Assembly (NCBI RefSeq): GCF_036647415.1
Contig: NZ_JAVXKG010000001.1
Span: 138,289-202,288, forward strand
Length of the DNA stretch: 64,000 bases
Source of the DNA: Empedobacter sp036647415
Lineage (GTDB): Bacteria; Bacteroidota; Bacteroidia; Flavobacteriales; Weeksellaceae
Direction of reading: 5' to 3'
Within the stretch, counting starts at the first letter, position 1; every line of letters starts with the position of its first letter. Made by a program: the position numbers and the translations under genes. This document shows, piece after piece, positions 54,435 through 63,930 of the stretch. The notes under the pieces are model-generated. The model ran no database searches, was not told the origin of the DNA, and saw only the letters and a list, made by a program, of their open reading frames with translations.

Positions 54435-55358
54435 TTATCCAAAACGAGTAATGGCATTTTCTTTATCATTGTTCATTGCCGAAATTAATTCGTCTAAAGA
54501 ATTAAACTTTTTTTCGTCGCGCAATCTTCCTAAAAACTCTAATTTTATTGTTTCTCCATAAATATCTTGGTTGAAATTCAAAATATTAACTTCTACTCTA
54601 TGTTCGCGTGAATTGGTTACAGTTTCTCGAAATCCGATACTCAACAATCCTAAATATTTTTTATCATCTACAAAGACATTCACCGCATAAACACCATCTT
54701 TTGGAATTAATTTATTTGGATCAACTTCTAAATTAGCAGTCGGAAAACCTAATGTACGTCCAATTTTATCGCCATGTACAACTTTGCCCGACAGCGGATA
54801 ATTATAGTTTAGCGCCTTATTTGCATATTCTATATTACCTTCATTTAGTGCATTTCGTATTTTGGTAGAACTTACAGCAACATCATTTTTTTCTATCGCT
54901 TCTAGTTGAATTAGATTAAAACCATATTCTTTTGATAAAATTTGTAATTGCTCAAAATTACCTTCCCTATTTTTACCAAAATGATGATCATAACCTATAA
55001 CTAGTGTGTTAATTTTGATTTTATCAATCAATAAATTTTTCACAAACTCGACAGAAGTTACCTGAGAAAAATCTAATGTAAATTCTTGAATGATCAAATG
55101 TTCTAAATCAAATCGACGAAGAATTTCTTCTTTTTCTTGTAAAGTAGTCAAGAATTTTAAATCACAATTTGATTGTAAAACCATACGAGGATGAGGGTTG
55201 AAGGTAATTAAAACACTTTCTCCATCAATATTTTGTGCAATTGTATTAAGTTGTTCTAAGATGCTTTGATGTCCGATATGCGCACCGTCAAACATACCCA
55301 AAGTTACAACAGGGCATTTGATTGGTTTGATATCTTGGATGGATTGATAGACTTTCAC
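54435..55358 (-). CDS. ribF: Bifunctional riboflavin kinase / FAD synthetase
   Basis: RibF phosphorylates riboflavin to FMN and adenylylates it to FAD. The 307-residue protein has the N-terminal nucleotidyltransferase domain with GMFDGAHIGHQ at about residues 22-32 and SSTKIRNAL in the middle, and the C-terminal flavokinase domain with GRTLGFPTANL. Length and start are standard. A -7 element lies 17 bases before the start codon. Confidence 0.95.
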   Translation of the reverse strand: MKVYQSIQDIKPIKCPVVTLGMFDGAHIGHQSILEQLNTIAQNIDGESVLITFNPHPRMVLQSNCDLKFLTTLQEKEEILRRFDLEHLIIQEFTLDFSQVTSVEFVKNLLIDKIKINTLVIGYDHHFGKNREGNFEQLQILSKEYGFNLIQLEAIEKNDVAVSSTKIRNALNEGNIEYANKALNYNYPLSGKVVHGDKIGRTLGFPTANLEVDPNKLIPKDGVYAVNVFVDDKKYLGLLSIGFRETVTNSREHRVEVNILNFNQDIYGETIKLEFLGRLRDEKKFNSLDELISAMNNDKENAITRFG

Positions 55359-55374
55359 TAAATATGAATTTGTA

Positions 55375-55382
55375 CAAATTTA
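55375..55382 (-). promoter_or_regulatory. ribF -7 element
   Basis: On the minus strand TAAATTTG fits TAnnTTTG exactly, with a predicted leader of about 12 bases. No FMN riboswitch is visible. Confidence 0.45.
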
Positions 55383-55504
55383 AGCCTTTCAAATAGAACT
55401 ACAATTTTCTTTTTTTGAATGATTCTTACTGAAATTCTGATTATTAATCAAAATATTATGATAAAAATCTTGAAAACTATATTAATAATACAATCATTTT
55501 AACT

Positions 55505-55512
55505 TACCTTTG
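55505..55512 (+). promoter_or_regulatory. atpD -7 element
   Basis: TACCTTTG fits TAnnTTTG exactly and lies 34 bases before the atpD ATG. A -33 TTG at the ideal distance is missing (the nearest is 30 bases away). Confidence 0.55.
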
Positions 55513-55546
55513 CACCCAAATAAAATAAACTAAATCATTTCATATA

Positions 55547-57055
55547 ATGGCAAATCAAAAGAAAGGTAAAATTGCACAGGTTATTGGACCTGTAATTGAT
55601 GTTATTTTTGATAACGCAAATGGCCTTCCAAATATTTATGATGCATTAGAAGTTCCTCGTCCTGGAAAAGAAACATTAATTCTTGAAGTTGAGCAACATA
55701 TCGGTGAAGATACTGTACGTTGTATCGCAATGGATAGTTCTGATGGTCTACAAAGAGGACAAGAAGTTTTCGCAGGATCAGGACCAATTATGGTTCCAAT
55801 CGGTGAAGCTATCAAAGGACGTGTATTCAATGTAATTGGTGATGCTATTGATGGTTTAGAAAATTTAGACAAACAAAACGGTTTACCTATTCACCGTCCA
55901 GCACCAAAATTTGAGGACTTATCTACTGCATCTGAAATATTATTTACAGGGATTAAAGTAATCGACTTAATTGCACCTTACGCAAAAGGAGGTAAAATTG
56001 GTTTATTTGGTGGTGCCGGAGTTGGTAAAACAGTATTGATCCAAGAGTTAATGAACAACATCGCAAAAGGACACGGAGGTTTATCTGTATTCGCAGGTGT
56101 TGGAGAACGTACTCGTGAAGGTAACGATTTAATGCGTGAGATGATCGAGGCGGGATTAATTCAATATGGTCCAGAATTCGTACATTCTATGGAAGAAGGT
56201 GGATGGGATTTATCTAAAATTGACAAACAATTGATGTTAGATTCTAAAGCTACTTTTGTTTTTGGACAAATGAACGAACCTCCTGGAGCACGTGCTCGTG
56301 TTGCCTTAACAGGTCTTACATTAGCAGAATATTTCCGTGATGGTGATGGACAAGGACAAGGAAAAGATGTATTATTTTTCGTAGATAATATCTTCCGTTT
56401 TACACAAGCAGGTTCTGAGGTTTCTGCCTTATTAGGACGTATGCCTTCTGCCGTAGGTTATCAACCAACATTAGCAACAGAAATGGGTGCTATGCAAGAG
56501 CGTATTACATCTACTAAAAACGGATCTATTACATCTGTACAAGCAGTATATGTACCAGCCGATGATTTAACTGACCCTGCGCCAGCTACAACATTTGCTC
56601 ACTTAGATGCAACTACAGTATTAGATCGTAAAATTGCTTCGTTAGGTATTTATCCAGCGGTAGATCCATTAAACTCTACTTCTCGTATCTTAACACCATC
56701 AATTATTGGTAAAGAACATTACGAAACAGCACAACGCGTAAAAGAAATTTTGCAACGTTACAATGCTTTACAAGATATTATTGCAATTTTAGGTATGGAA
56801 GAGTTATCTGAAGAAGATAAATTAGTTGTACACCGCGCACGTCGTATCCAACGTTTCTTATCTCAACCATTCCACGTTGCAGAACAATTTACAGGAATTG
56901 TAGGAGTATTAGTTGATATCAAAGACACAATCAAAGGATTTAACATGATCTTAGATGGTGAAGTTGATCAATATCCAGAAGCAGCATTCAATTTACGTGG
57001 TACAATCGAAGAAGCGATTGAAGCAGGTGAAAAAATGTTAGCAGAAGTAAAATAA
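55547..57055 (+). CDS. atpD: F1F0 ATP synthase subunit beta
   Basis: The catalytic beta subunit of F1. The 502-residue protein has Walker A GGAGVGKT at 155-162 and the following VLIQELMNNIAKGHGG, the GERTREGND block, the ALTGLTLAEYFRD helix, and the DP-rich PADDLTDPAP region. In the Bacteroidota, atpD and atpC are usually in a separate unit from the other atp genes, and no other atp gene is seen here. The codons look highly expressed. Confidence 0.98.
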   Translation: MANQKKGKIAQVIGPVIDVIFDNANGLPNIYDALEVPRPGKETLILEVEQHIGEDTVRCIAMDSSDGLQRGQEVFAGSGPIMVPIGEAIKGRVFNVIGDAIDGLENLDKQNGLPIHRPAPKFEDLSTASEILFTGIKVIDLIAPYAKGGKIGLFGGAGVGKTVLIQELMNNIAKGHGGLSVFAGVGERTREGNDLMREMIEAGLIQYGPEFVHSMEEGGWDLSKIDKQLMLDSKATFVFGQMNEPPGARARVALTGLTLAEYFRDGDGQGQGKDVLFFVDNIFRFTQAGSEVSALLGRMPSAVGYQPTLATEMGAMQERITSTKNGSITSVQAVYVPADDLTDPAPATTFAHLDATTVLDRKIASLGIYPAVDPLNSTSRILTPSIIGKEHYETAQRVKEILQRYNALQDIIAILGMEELSEEDKLVVHRARRIQRFLSQPFHVAEQFTGIVGVLVDIKDTIKGFNMILDGEVDQYPEAAFNLRGTIEEAIEAGEKMLAEVK

Positions 57056-57077
57056 TATTTTTATATAAAATAATATG

Positions 57078-57130
57078 AAAGAGTGCTTACGTTTCTTTTA
57101 CTCTAAAAGTTACTAAGTACTCTTTTTTTT
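57078..57130 (+). terminator. Hairpin with T run between atpD and atpC (attenuator-like)
   Basis: A 12-bp stem with one G-T pair (57078-57089 with 57114-57125) encloses a 24-base loop and ends in eight consecutive Ts (57123-57130). It lies 23 bases after the atpD stop and 15 before the atpC start. It looks like an intrinsic terminator inside an operon and may reduce atpC expression. Confidence 0.65.
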
Positions 57131-57144
57131 AAAACAATAGGATT

Positions 57145-57438
57145 ATGCATTTACAAATTATTACTCCAGAGCACGTCGTTTTAGATTGCGAAGCTGATGC
57201 AGTTACATTACCTGGAAAAGATGGAGAATTTCAATTGTTAAATAACCACGCACCTATCGTTGCAACTTTAGGAGAAGGAACAATTAAAATAAAAGTTCAC
57301 ACAAAAACTTTCGAAGATTTTGATAATCTATCAGGTAAAGTTTATCAATCTCCATCTAACGAATCTACATTTTTGTTAGACATAAAAGGTGGAACAATCG
57401 AAATGAACAATAATAAAGTAATCGTTTTAGCAAACTAA
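57145..57438 (+). CDS. atpC: F1F0 ATP synthase subunit epsilon (short form)
   Basis: The 97-residue protein contains only the N-terminal beta-sandwich domain (LQIITPEHVVLDCEADAVTLPGKDGEFQLLNNHAPIVATL) and ends where the C-terminal helical hairpin of longer homologues (about 130-140 residues) would begin. The short form is common in Bacteroidota and lacks the inhibitory helices. It is linked to atpD by proximity but separated from it by a terminator-like hairpin. Confidence 0.93.
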   Translation: MHLQIITPEHVVLDCEADAVTLPGKDGEFQLLNNHAPIVATLGEGTIKIKVHTKTFEDFDNLSGKVYQSPSNESTFLLDIKGGTIEMNNNKVIVLAN

Positions 57439-57460
57439 TTACTTTTTTCATAAAATAGAC

Positions 57461-57490
57461 AAAAGGAGATCAATTTGATCTCCTTTTTTT
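57461..57490 (+). terminator. Terminator after atpC
   Basis: A 12-bp perfect stem (57461-57472 with 57476-57487) with a 3-base loop and a T run. Confidence 0.87.
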
Positions 57491-57889
57491 ATTCCCTCTA
57501 CTCTATTTCATCAAATTTACTTCAAATAATATTCTAAAAATTAATATTTAATAGATTATTAAATATTAATAATTAATAAAATAGTAATTTTATTCTATAT
57601 AAACAATATAAATAGATTTATTTTCTAATAATAGCTTGTAAGTTTTATTATTTAGAAAAATATTCTAATTTTAATCTATCTAATAAAGCTACAAAGCGTA
57701 GCTGGAAATGATTCAAATTTTTCAGATGAAATACAATTCAAAAAAACATTCTTTTGGACACGGCGTCCTGCTGCAAAGCATCTCTAATTGTATCAATAGT
57801 AAAATCCGAATGTGTTGTTGCTAAAAATATCAAATAAATTAACCCAACCAACCTTTTTACAATTTTAGCAATAATCAAACAATTTTATT
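57491..57889. other. Gap between atpC and metY
   Basis: These 399 bases are mostly AT-rich and non-coding. At 57738-57839 the minus strand is open for about 33 residues with a locally higher GC content; see the findings. No SAM riboswitch core was visible upstream of metY. Confidence 0.4.
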
Positions 57890-59176
57890 ATGTCAACAGA
57901 AAAACAATTACATTTCGATACATTACAAGTACACGCAGGTCAGGTAGTAGATCCAACAACAGGTTCTCGCGCTGTGCCAATTTACCAAACATCTTCTTAT
58001 GTTTTCAATGATGCAGAACATGGTGCAAATTTATTTGCTTTAAAAGAATTTGGAAATATTTATACCAGAATTCAAAATCCAACAACAGATGTTTTCGAGA
58101 AAAGAATTGCTGCTTTGGCAGTTTCATCTGGGCAAGCTGCACAATTTATAGCATTAAATAATATTTTAGAATCTGGAGATAATTTTGTTTCTGCTTCTAA
58201 CCTATATGGCGGAACATATAATCAGTTCAAAGTCGGTTTTAAACGTTTAGGAGTTGAAGTTCGTTTTGCAGAAAATGCAGAACCAAACAAAATAGAAGCT
58301 TTAATTGATGATAATACAAAAGCAGTTTATGCAGAAACAATCGGAAATCCGAGTTTTAATGTTCCAGATTTTGAAGCAATTGCCGCAATTGCACAAAAAT
58401 ATAATCTTCCATTCATTGTAGACAATACATTTGGTGCGGGTGGATATATTTTTAAACCTTTAGAACATGGTGCAAATGTCGTGGTAGAATCTGCTACAAA
58501 ATGGATCGGCGGGCACGGAACATCAATTGGTGGAGTTATCGTAGATGGCGGAAATTATGATTGGTGCAACGGAAAGTTTCCTCAATTTTCGGAGCCATCA
58601 GAAGGTTATCATGGTTTAGTTTTCTCTAAAGTTTTTGGCGTTGGCGGACCTTTTGGTAATATTCAGTTTATTATTCGTGCACGAGTTGAAGGTTTACGTG
58701 ATTTTGGACCTGCAATTTCACCGTTCAATTCTTTTCTTTTATTACAAGGTTTAGAAACGTTATCATTACGAGTTCAGAAACATTTAGATAATACGTTAGA
58801 AATTGCACGTTGGTTAGAACTTCATCCACAAGTAGAAAAAGTGAATTATCCTGGATTAATTACTTCTTCAAGTCATCATTTAGCAAAAAAATATTTGAAA
58901 AATGGTTTCGGAGCCGTTTTATCTTTTCAAATAAAAGGCGATGCTGATATAGCAAATCAATTTATTGATAGTTTAGAATTAATTAGTCATTTGGCAAATG
59001 TTGGCGATGCAAAATCTTTAATTATTCATCCTGCAGCTACAACGCATCAACAATTGAGCGATGAAGAACAAAAATCTGCTGGAGTTTTTCCTGGAGTTTT
59101 GCGTCTTTCTGTGGGAATTGAATATATTGATGATATTAAAAATGATCTTCAACAAGCTTTTGATAAAATCAAATAA
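57890..59176 (+). CDS. metY: O-acetylhomoserine aminocarboxypropyltransferase / sulfhydrylase
   Basis: This Cys/Met-metabolism PLP enzyme makes homocysteine (or cysteine) from O-acetylhomoserine (or -serine) and sulfide. The 428-residue protein has the PLP lysine Lys204 in SATKWIGGHG, the family start FDTLQVHAGQ and the GGTYNQF loop. Length fits the MetY subgroup better than the shorter cystathionine synthases. It forms an operon with metX, 29 bases apart, so acetylation and sulfhydrylation genes lie together. Confidence 0.94.
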   Translation: MSTEKQLHFDTLQVHAGQVVDPTTGSRAVPIYQTSSYVFNDAEHGANLFALKEFGNIYTRIQNPTTDVFEKRIAALAVSSGQAAQFIALNNILESGDNFVSASNLYGGTYNQFKVGFKRLGVEVRFAENAEPNKIEALIDDNTKAVYAETIGNPSFNVPDFEAIAAIAQKYNLPFIVDNTFGAGGYIFKPLEHGANVVVESATKWIGGHGTSIGGVIVDGGNYDWCNGKFPQFSEPSEGYHGLVFSKVFGVGGPFGNIQFIIRARVEGLRDFGPAISPFNSFLLLQGLETLSLRVQKHLDNTLEIARWLELHPQVEKVNYPGLITSSSHHLAKKYLKNGFGAVLSFQIKGDADIANQFIDSLELISHLANVGDAKSLIIHPAATTHQQLSDEEQKSAGVFPGVLRLSVGIEYIDDIKNDLQQAFDKIK

Positions 59177-59205
59177 ACAAAGTATTTTAGCTTCAAAATA
59201 ATTCA

Positions 59206-60213
59206 GTGAATTTTCATCAATACAACTATACAGAGCCTTTTCAATTAGAAAATGGTCAACAACTCGAAAATTTAACCATTGCTTATCATACTGCGGGAAC
59301 ATTAAATCCCGAAAAAAATAATGTCATCTGGGTTTGCCATGCTCTCACGGCAAACTCAGATGTTTTTGATTGGTGGGCTGGACTTTTTGGTGAAAATGAT
59401 TTATTCAATCCAAAAGATCATTTTATAATTTGTGCAAATGTGATTGGTTCAAATTATGGTTCTACAAATCCATTGTCAATTAATCCAATTACAAATCAAC
59501 CTTATTATAATGATTTTCCTGTTGTGACAATCAAAGATTATGCGAATGCACATCAACTTTTGGCAGATCATTTAGGAATTGAATCGATTCATCTTCTTAT
59601 CGGAGGTTCGCTTGGCGGACAACAAGCATTAGAGTTTACGCTTTTGAATAAAATAAAAGTTGATAATTTAGCTCTTTTAGCTACAAATGCCGTGCATTCT
59701 CCGTGGGGAATTGCTTTTAATGAATCGCAACGTTTGGCGATTGAAGCTGATGCTACATTTTATGAAAATAAGCCTGATGGCGGAACAAATGGATTGATTG
59801 CTGCACGTACCATTGCGATGCTTTCCTATCGTACGTACGAGATTTATGAGGAATCGCAGAAAGATGATAATCAAGTTTACGATTATTTTAAGGCGTCATC
59901 GTATCAAAAATACCAAGGCCAGAAATTAGCCAATCGTTTCAATGCCTATTCATATTGGATACTTTCCAAAGCGATGGATTCTCAAAATATCGCTCGAAGC
60001 AGAAAATCTTTAGTAGATTCTTTAAGCCAAATCAAATCGAACACAATTGTAATTGGCGTTTCTTCGGATATTTTATTTCCAACAACGGAACAAAAGTTTA
60101 TTGCCGCTCATATTCCAAATGCAAAATACGTCGAAATTGATTCTATTTTTGGACACGATGGCTTTCTTGTCGAACTCGAAGAATTAAATAGAGTTCTAAA
60201 ACCATTCGTTTAA
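59206..60213 (+). CDS. metX: Homoserine O-acetyltransferase
   Basis: MetX acetylates homoserine with acetyl-CoA, giving the substrate for MetY. The 335-residue alpha/beta hydrolase has the nucleophile Ser135 in GGSLGG, the VCHALTANSD oxyanion strand near residue 44-53, and the catalytic His in FGHDGFL near the end. The start is GTG at 59206. A terminator lies just after the stop. Confidence 0.95.
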   Translation: MNFHQYNYTEPFQLENGQQLENLTIAYHTAGTLNPEKNNVIWVCHALTANSDVFDWWAGLFGENDLFNPKDHFIICANVIGSNYGSTNPLSINPITNQPYYNDFPVVTIKDYANAHQLLADHLGIESIHLLIGGSLGGQQALEFTLLNKIKVDNLALLATNAVHSPWGIAFNESQRLAIEADATFYENKPDGGTNGLIAARTIAMLSYRTYEIYEESQKDDNQVYDYFKASSYQKYQGQKLANRFNAYSYWILSKAMDSQNIARSRKSLVDSLSQIKSNTIVIGVSSDILFPTTEQKFIAAHIPNAKYVEIDSIFGHDGFLVELEELNRVLKPFV

Positions 60214-60217
60214 TAAT

Positions 60218-60252
60218 AAAAAATGGTCGAGATTTTTCTCGACCATTTTTTT
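60218..60252. terminator. Bidirectional hairpin terminator
   Basis: A 14-bp perfect stem (60218-60231 with 60238-60251) with a 6-base loop separates metX from the convergent secreted-protein genes. It overlaps the last base of the neighbouring coding region. Confidence 0.85.
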
Positions 60253-60778
60253 ATTTCCAATAATTCCAGTTTTCGCCATCAAAAACAGCTAATGTGTTAC
60301 TTACAGTATCAAAACACATCATTCCTGGGTAAGGACTTTTTACATTAAGATGAGGATTAGCAATTTGTGGTAATCTCATCGCTTTATTTAACGATTCTAA
60401 AGCTAAAATAGCATTAGCTTTTGTTGAAGTATCTCCAATAATGATTCCTTCTCCTACTTCGGGAGATGTATTTTTAACTCGATCTGTTGTATATAAGTTT
60501 TTACTACTTCCTTTGTCTGACAAATTTTTCCAGATTCCGTTTTCTAAAACTTTTACAATCTGCTCCGTTTCATCAAAAAGAAACATTCCATTATTTTCAA
60601 TGTTTGTAGAAGAAGGAAGGTTATCCACAGAAGGAAGAATAATTCCTTTTATATTATCAGCAGTGTCTTCAAAATCAAAAATTATGCTTTCCGATGTGAT
60701 TGATGCTTTACCTAAAGTAAGTTGTCCAAATAATATTGTTGAGAATAAACCAACAACAATTGTGCATATATTTTTCAT
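60251..60778 (-). CDS. Small secreted protein with C-terminal adhesin-type segment
   Basis: The 175-residue protein has a signal peptide (ending ILFGQ) and a mature domain that ends with PYPGMMCFDTVSNTLAVFDGENWNYWK. The pattern of MxCFDTxSxxLxxFDGxxWxYW is the conserved terminal segment of many flavobacterial secreted proteins; the same type of ending (MIIYDTTDKCIKLYRNNTWNCI) occurs in the large gene just upstream. The 6-base gap means they are one operon. The function is unknown, perhaps surface attachment. Confidence 0.75.
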   Translation of the reverse strand: MKNICTIVVGLFSTILFGQLTLGKASITSESIIFDFEDTADNIKGIILPSVDNLPSSTNIENNGMFLFDETEQIVKVLENGIWKNLSDKGSSKNLYTTDRVKNTSPEVGEGIIIGDTSTKANAILALESLNKAMRLPQIANPHLNVKSPYPGMMCFDTVSNTLAVFDGENWNYWK

Positions 60779-60784
60779 AATTTA

Positions 60785-63326
60785 TTAATTGTTACATGTT
60801 CTTGTAATACAATTCCATGTGTTGTTTCTGTATAATTTTATACACTTATCAGTAGTGTCGTAAATAATCATTCCTGTTAAAGGGGCTACAATAGCTGACG
60901 TATTCGGAACTCTTGTTATCGAAAATCCTTTATTTGTAGTTTCCATTGTTATAAATCCATTCGGAATATGTTCTGGCCAACCATTTATCTTAGAAGATTG
61001 TGTATTTATACCAACAATTGTAGGTACTCCATTTTCTGTGAAAGTTCCTGATTGAGTACATACATTATTTAATACGTCTGTATTCATTACTTTAATATTA
61101 TTGGTATAATTAGGGCTTGTAGTAGGTAGTTTTGTATCTATTAGATAGGAAAAATGTGTGTTTGTTGTAAAATCGTTGTTCAGATTTAAGCTAGCAATAT
61201 TTTTGAATAATCCATTAGCTTCTAAAAATGGATCCGCTGGGATGATAGATAAATCCGGATTTGTTGCATTCGGATCGCGAGTGTCTTTGGCTCTCAAAAT
61301 TGTAGCCCAAGCATTGATTCTATTGTTGGTATAATTTTGTCCTATTTTAATTGGTATTACAAATTTTCCATCGCCGTTAATAGGCATATTTATTTTGACT
61401 TTATATGCGGTAACGCCTTTATCAGAATCTGGTATATTTTTTATGATTTCTGCAGAGTTTTGCACTAATGTAGATCCGTTAGTAGAAGTAAACTTTATAT
61501 CATTCAGTTTAATTTCTGTTCCCGTTGGTAGAAATAACATAAACGTAGCTGCAAAGTCATTTTGATTTTCTAAGTTTCCGGAGTTTATTATGTCAATTGT
61601 ATATTCTGACAATGCACCCGAATATAATTTAGTGGGACCTTTTGTTTTGTTTATTGAAGTAACTTGTAAGTCTGATGATCTATAAATAATTAGTGGTCCA
61701 TTTTGAATTATATGACTGTCTTGTACGTTAGCCCAAATATTAATAGCCTTGTCATTTCCGAATCCAGTAGAACTTGAAGTGCCGTCTTGCCAATATAATC
61801 TATTGGCCATAGCTGAACTTGTACTGTTTAGTCCAGTTAAATTTTTTTTGGGTAACATTATTAGGTTTTGTTGCTAGATTCCAATATGTTATGTCTCTGG
61901 TGGGAGAGTATAGTTTCATATTTTCATCCAATAACTCTATGTATAAACCATTGTAATTACTTTCAACATCTAAGAAAGGAAAATGTACTTCTGCACCAGA
62001 AATGCTTATATTAACACCAGTTAATGAAACACCATTTTCTAAGATATAATTGCCATTCGCATCTTTTCCGTCCCATAAGACTTTATTTTCGCCTAATTCT
62101 AATTGACCTTTAAGTGTAATTGTAGAACTTGCAATAGGAATTGTGATGGTGTATTCTCCAATAACATGAGAATTGAATACAAAATATCCTCCTTTTAATC
62201 CAGCTGTATTTAATGAACCTTCAGCTCCTTTAAAGTGTATAGATTTTAAATCTGGTGCTCTTCGGATTGGTTTTAGCCAAGCTTCAATGCTACTACCAGT
62301 TGTCGACCATGTTGTAAGATCAGCTGTCGACCAAAATATATTTGCTCTTTCTGGGAGTTCTGTTGAAGGGGTTTGATAAAACATTTTATGAGTAATATTT
62401 AAGATATTATCTCCATTATTATTGGTGTTATTTGTTTTATCATATCCATCTAATTTTCTTGGATCCCATAAAGATGTCGAATAATTATTTCCAGTACTTA
62501 ATCCTTTGTTATCCTTTTTATCTTTTTCATTTTGGATATAAGTTGTTCCTTTGTTGTTGACAAAATTATTGAAAGAGTACCCATTTTGTCCGTTATTATC
62601 AATCTTGTATACAAAACCATCTTTAGTCAAAGCATAGAATTTACCAAAAAATCCATTCGTTGCATTATTATTAGGAGAAGTGTTAATAGAAGCATTAAAA
62701 ACATTCATATATACACGTCCATTTTTAACAGTTGTGCCATTTGCAACTGTTACATCCCATGCAGCAATAAATGCAGAAGCAGCTGGTAAATTATTATTTT
62801 GAACGGTTTTCCATTCAGCTGTTGCTGATATAGACATCTCAGAAGGCTGGGCACTAGATGTTCCTTTAGAATAAAATTCAACAACCCATATACCTGTTTC
62901 TCCTGTAGAAACTAGAATAGAGAAAGGAGTGTAACCATTAGTTGTTAATCCTGTTATATTAGGTCCAGCTAGTTCTTTTGCTCTGTCATCAATAAGTCCT
63001 GTTGTAGAAGTTGATGAATATAATTTTCCGCTAGGCGAATATATCTTAATTCTGTTAGCTGTATTTGCAACACTTGAGCCTGTATATATAGTTTCTCCTT
63101 CTTTTGCATATACATACTGTCTACCAATAGTAGGAAAGGGGTTGTATGCACAGCTAGAACATACCATACTCATTAGAAAAGCTCTATTTCCTATGGCATT
63201 TGCTGGATATAAATCTCTAGAACCTTCTGCTTTAACAATTGTTGAATTTAATATAACTAATATTAAACTAGTTAATAAAACTTTACAAAGCTTTATAGCT
63301 TTTTTAGTAACTTTTTTTCTCTTCAT
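60785..63326 (-). pseudogene. Large frameshifted surface/secreted protein
   Basis: Two overlapping frames (61800-63326 and 60785-61858) form one gene. Together they would give about 845 residues: a signal peptide (ending TIVKAEG), beta-rich domains and a C-terminal segment MIIYDTTDKCIKLYRNNTWN. The first frame ends shortly after a run of eight A (61842-61849, minus strand). With seven A the frame would continue NVTQKNLTGLNSTSS into the second half. The N-terminal half has an amine-oxidase-free, Ig/gliding-like style and is not recognised. It is upstream of the small secreted-protein gene. Confidence 0.75.
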
Positions 63327-63610
63327 TTTTATATTGAATATCGTAGTGGCTTCAATAAGTTTGATTGTTGGCAGTAGGTATTAAACTAATACTTTAAGAA
63401 TATTAGGTTGTAAGAAGATGATTAAATAATGAAATTATTAATTTTTAAAAAAGAACGCTAATTTAATAAAATTATATAATCAAAAAAAAATATCTCTATT
63501 TATCTATATTCTTTTTAATCATTAAATATAAAGTACCCGCTTCTGCTTTATTTTAAACCGCAAATCATCCCTGCCTAAACATTACTTGCGGTAAAACCAA
63601 TATCCTTTTT

Positions 63611-63737
63611 GTCATTCTGAGCTCGTCGAAGAATCTTTTGTTTTCTTATTACATACAAATATTATGTCCTGCTGAACTTGTTTCAGCATCACATCACGAA
63701 TTGTCCCCTTGAGGTGATTGTAGGGGTGTTTTCTTTT
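63611..63737. repeat. REP-like repeat unit, copy 1
   Basis: Three modules in order: A at 63611-63635 (GTCATTCTGAGC, then TCGAAGAATC), B at 63667-63697 (TCCTGCTGAACTTGTTTCAG plus GCATCACATCAC; a 7-bp inverted repeat TGCTGAA/TTCAGCA) and C at 63705-63737. Modules like A and B are common in the intergenic DNA of flavobacterial genomes. Confidence 0.7.
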
Positions 63738-63776
63738 CGTGTTTTATATTATTATATAAAGAACAACATCCTTTCT

Positions 63777-63893
63777 GTCATTCAGAGCCCGTCGAAGAAT
63801 ATTTATTGTCTATTATAATATATAAAACACATCCTGCTGAATTCATTTCATCATCACATTACATGAGGGGATCATAGGGGGTGTATTCTTTTT
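63777..63893. repeat. REP-like repeat unit, copy 2
   Basis: Module A at 63777-63800, module B at 63832-63862 with several changes, and a C-like end at 63863-63893. Offset from copy 1 is 166 bases. Confidence 0.7.
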
Positions 63894-63930
63894 AGTATTT
63901 CAATTAATATAAAGAAGAATTTTCTTTTCT

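Noticed and set aside
57600..57889. SAM riboswitch upstream of metY
   Set aside because: Such elements occur before met genes in many bacteria, but I could not find the conserved core or paired stems here.
60621..60629. TTATCCACA, a perfect DnaA box
   Set aside because: It lies within the coding sequence of the small secreted protein and has no accompanying boxes or AT-rich unwinding region. A single 9-mer inside a gene is likely chance.
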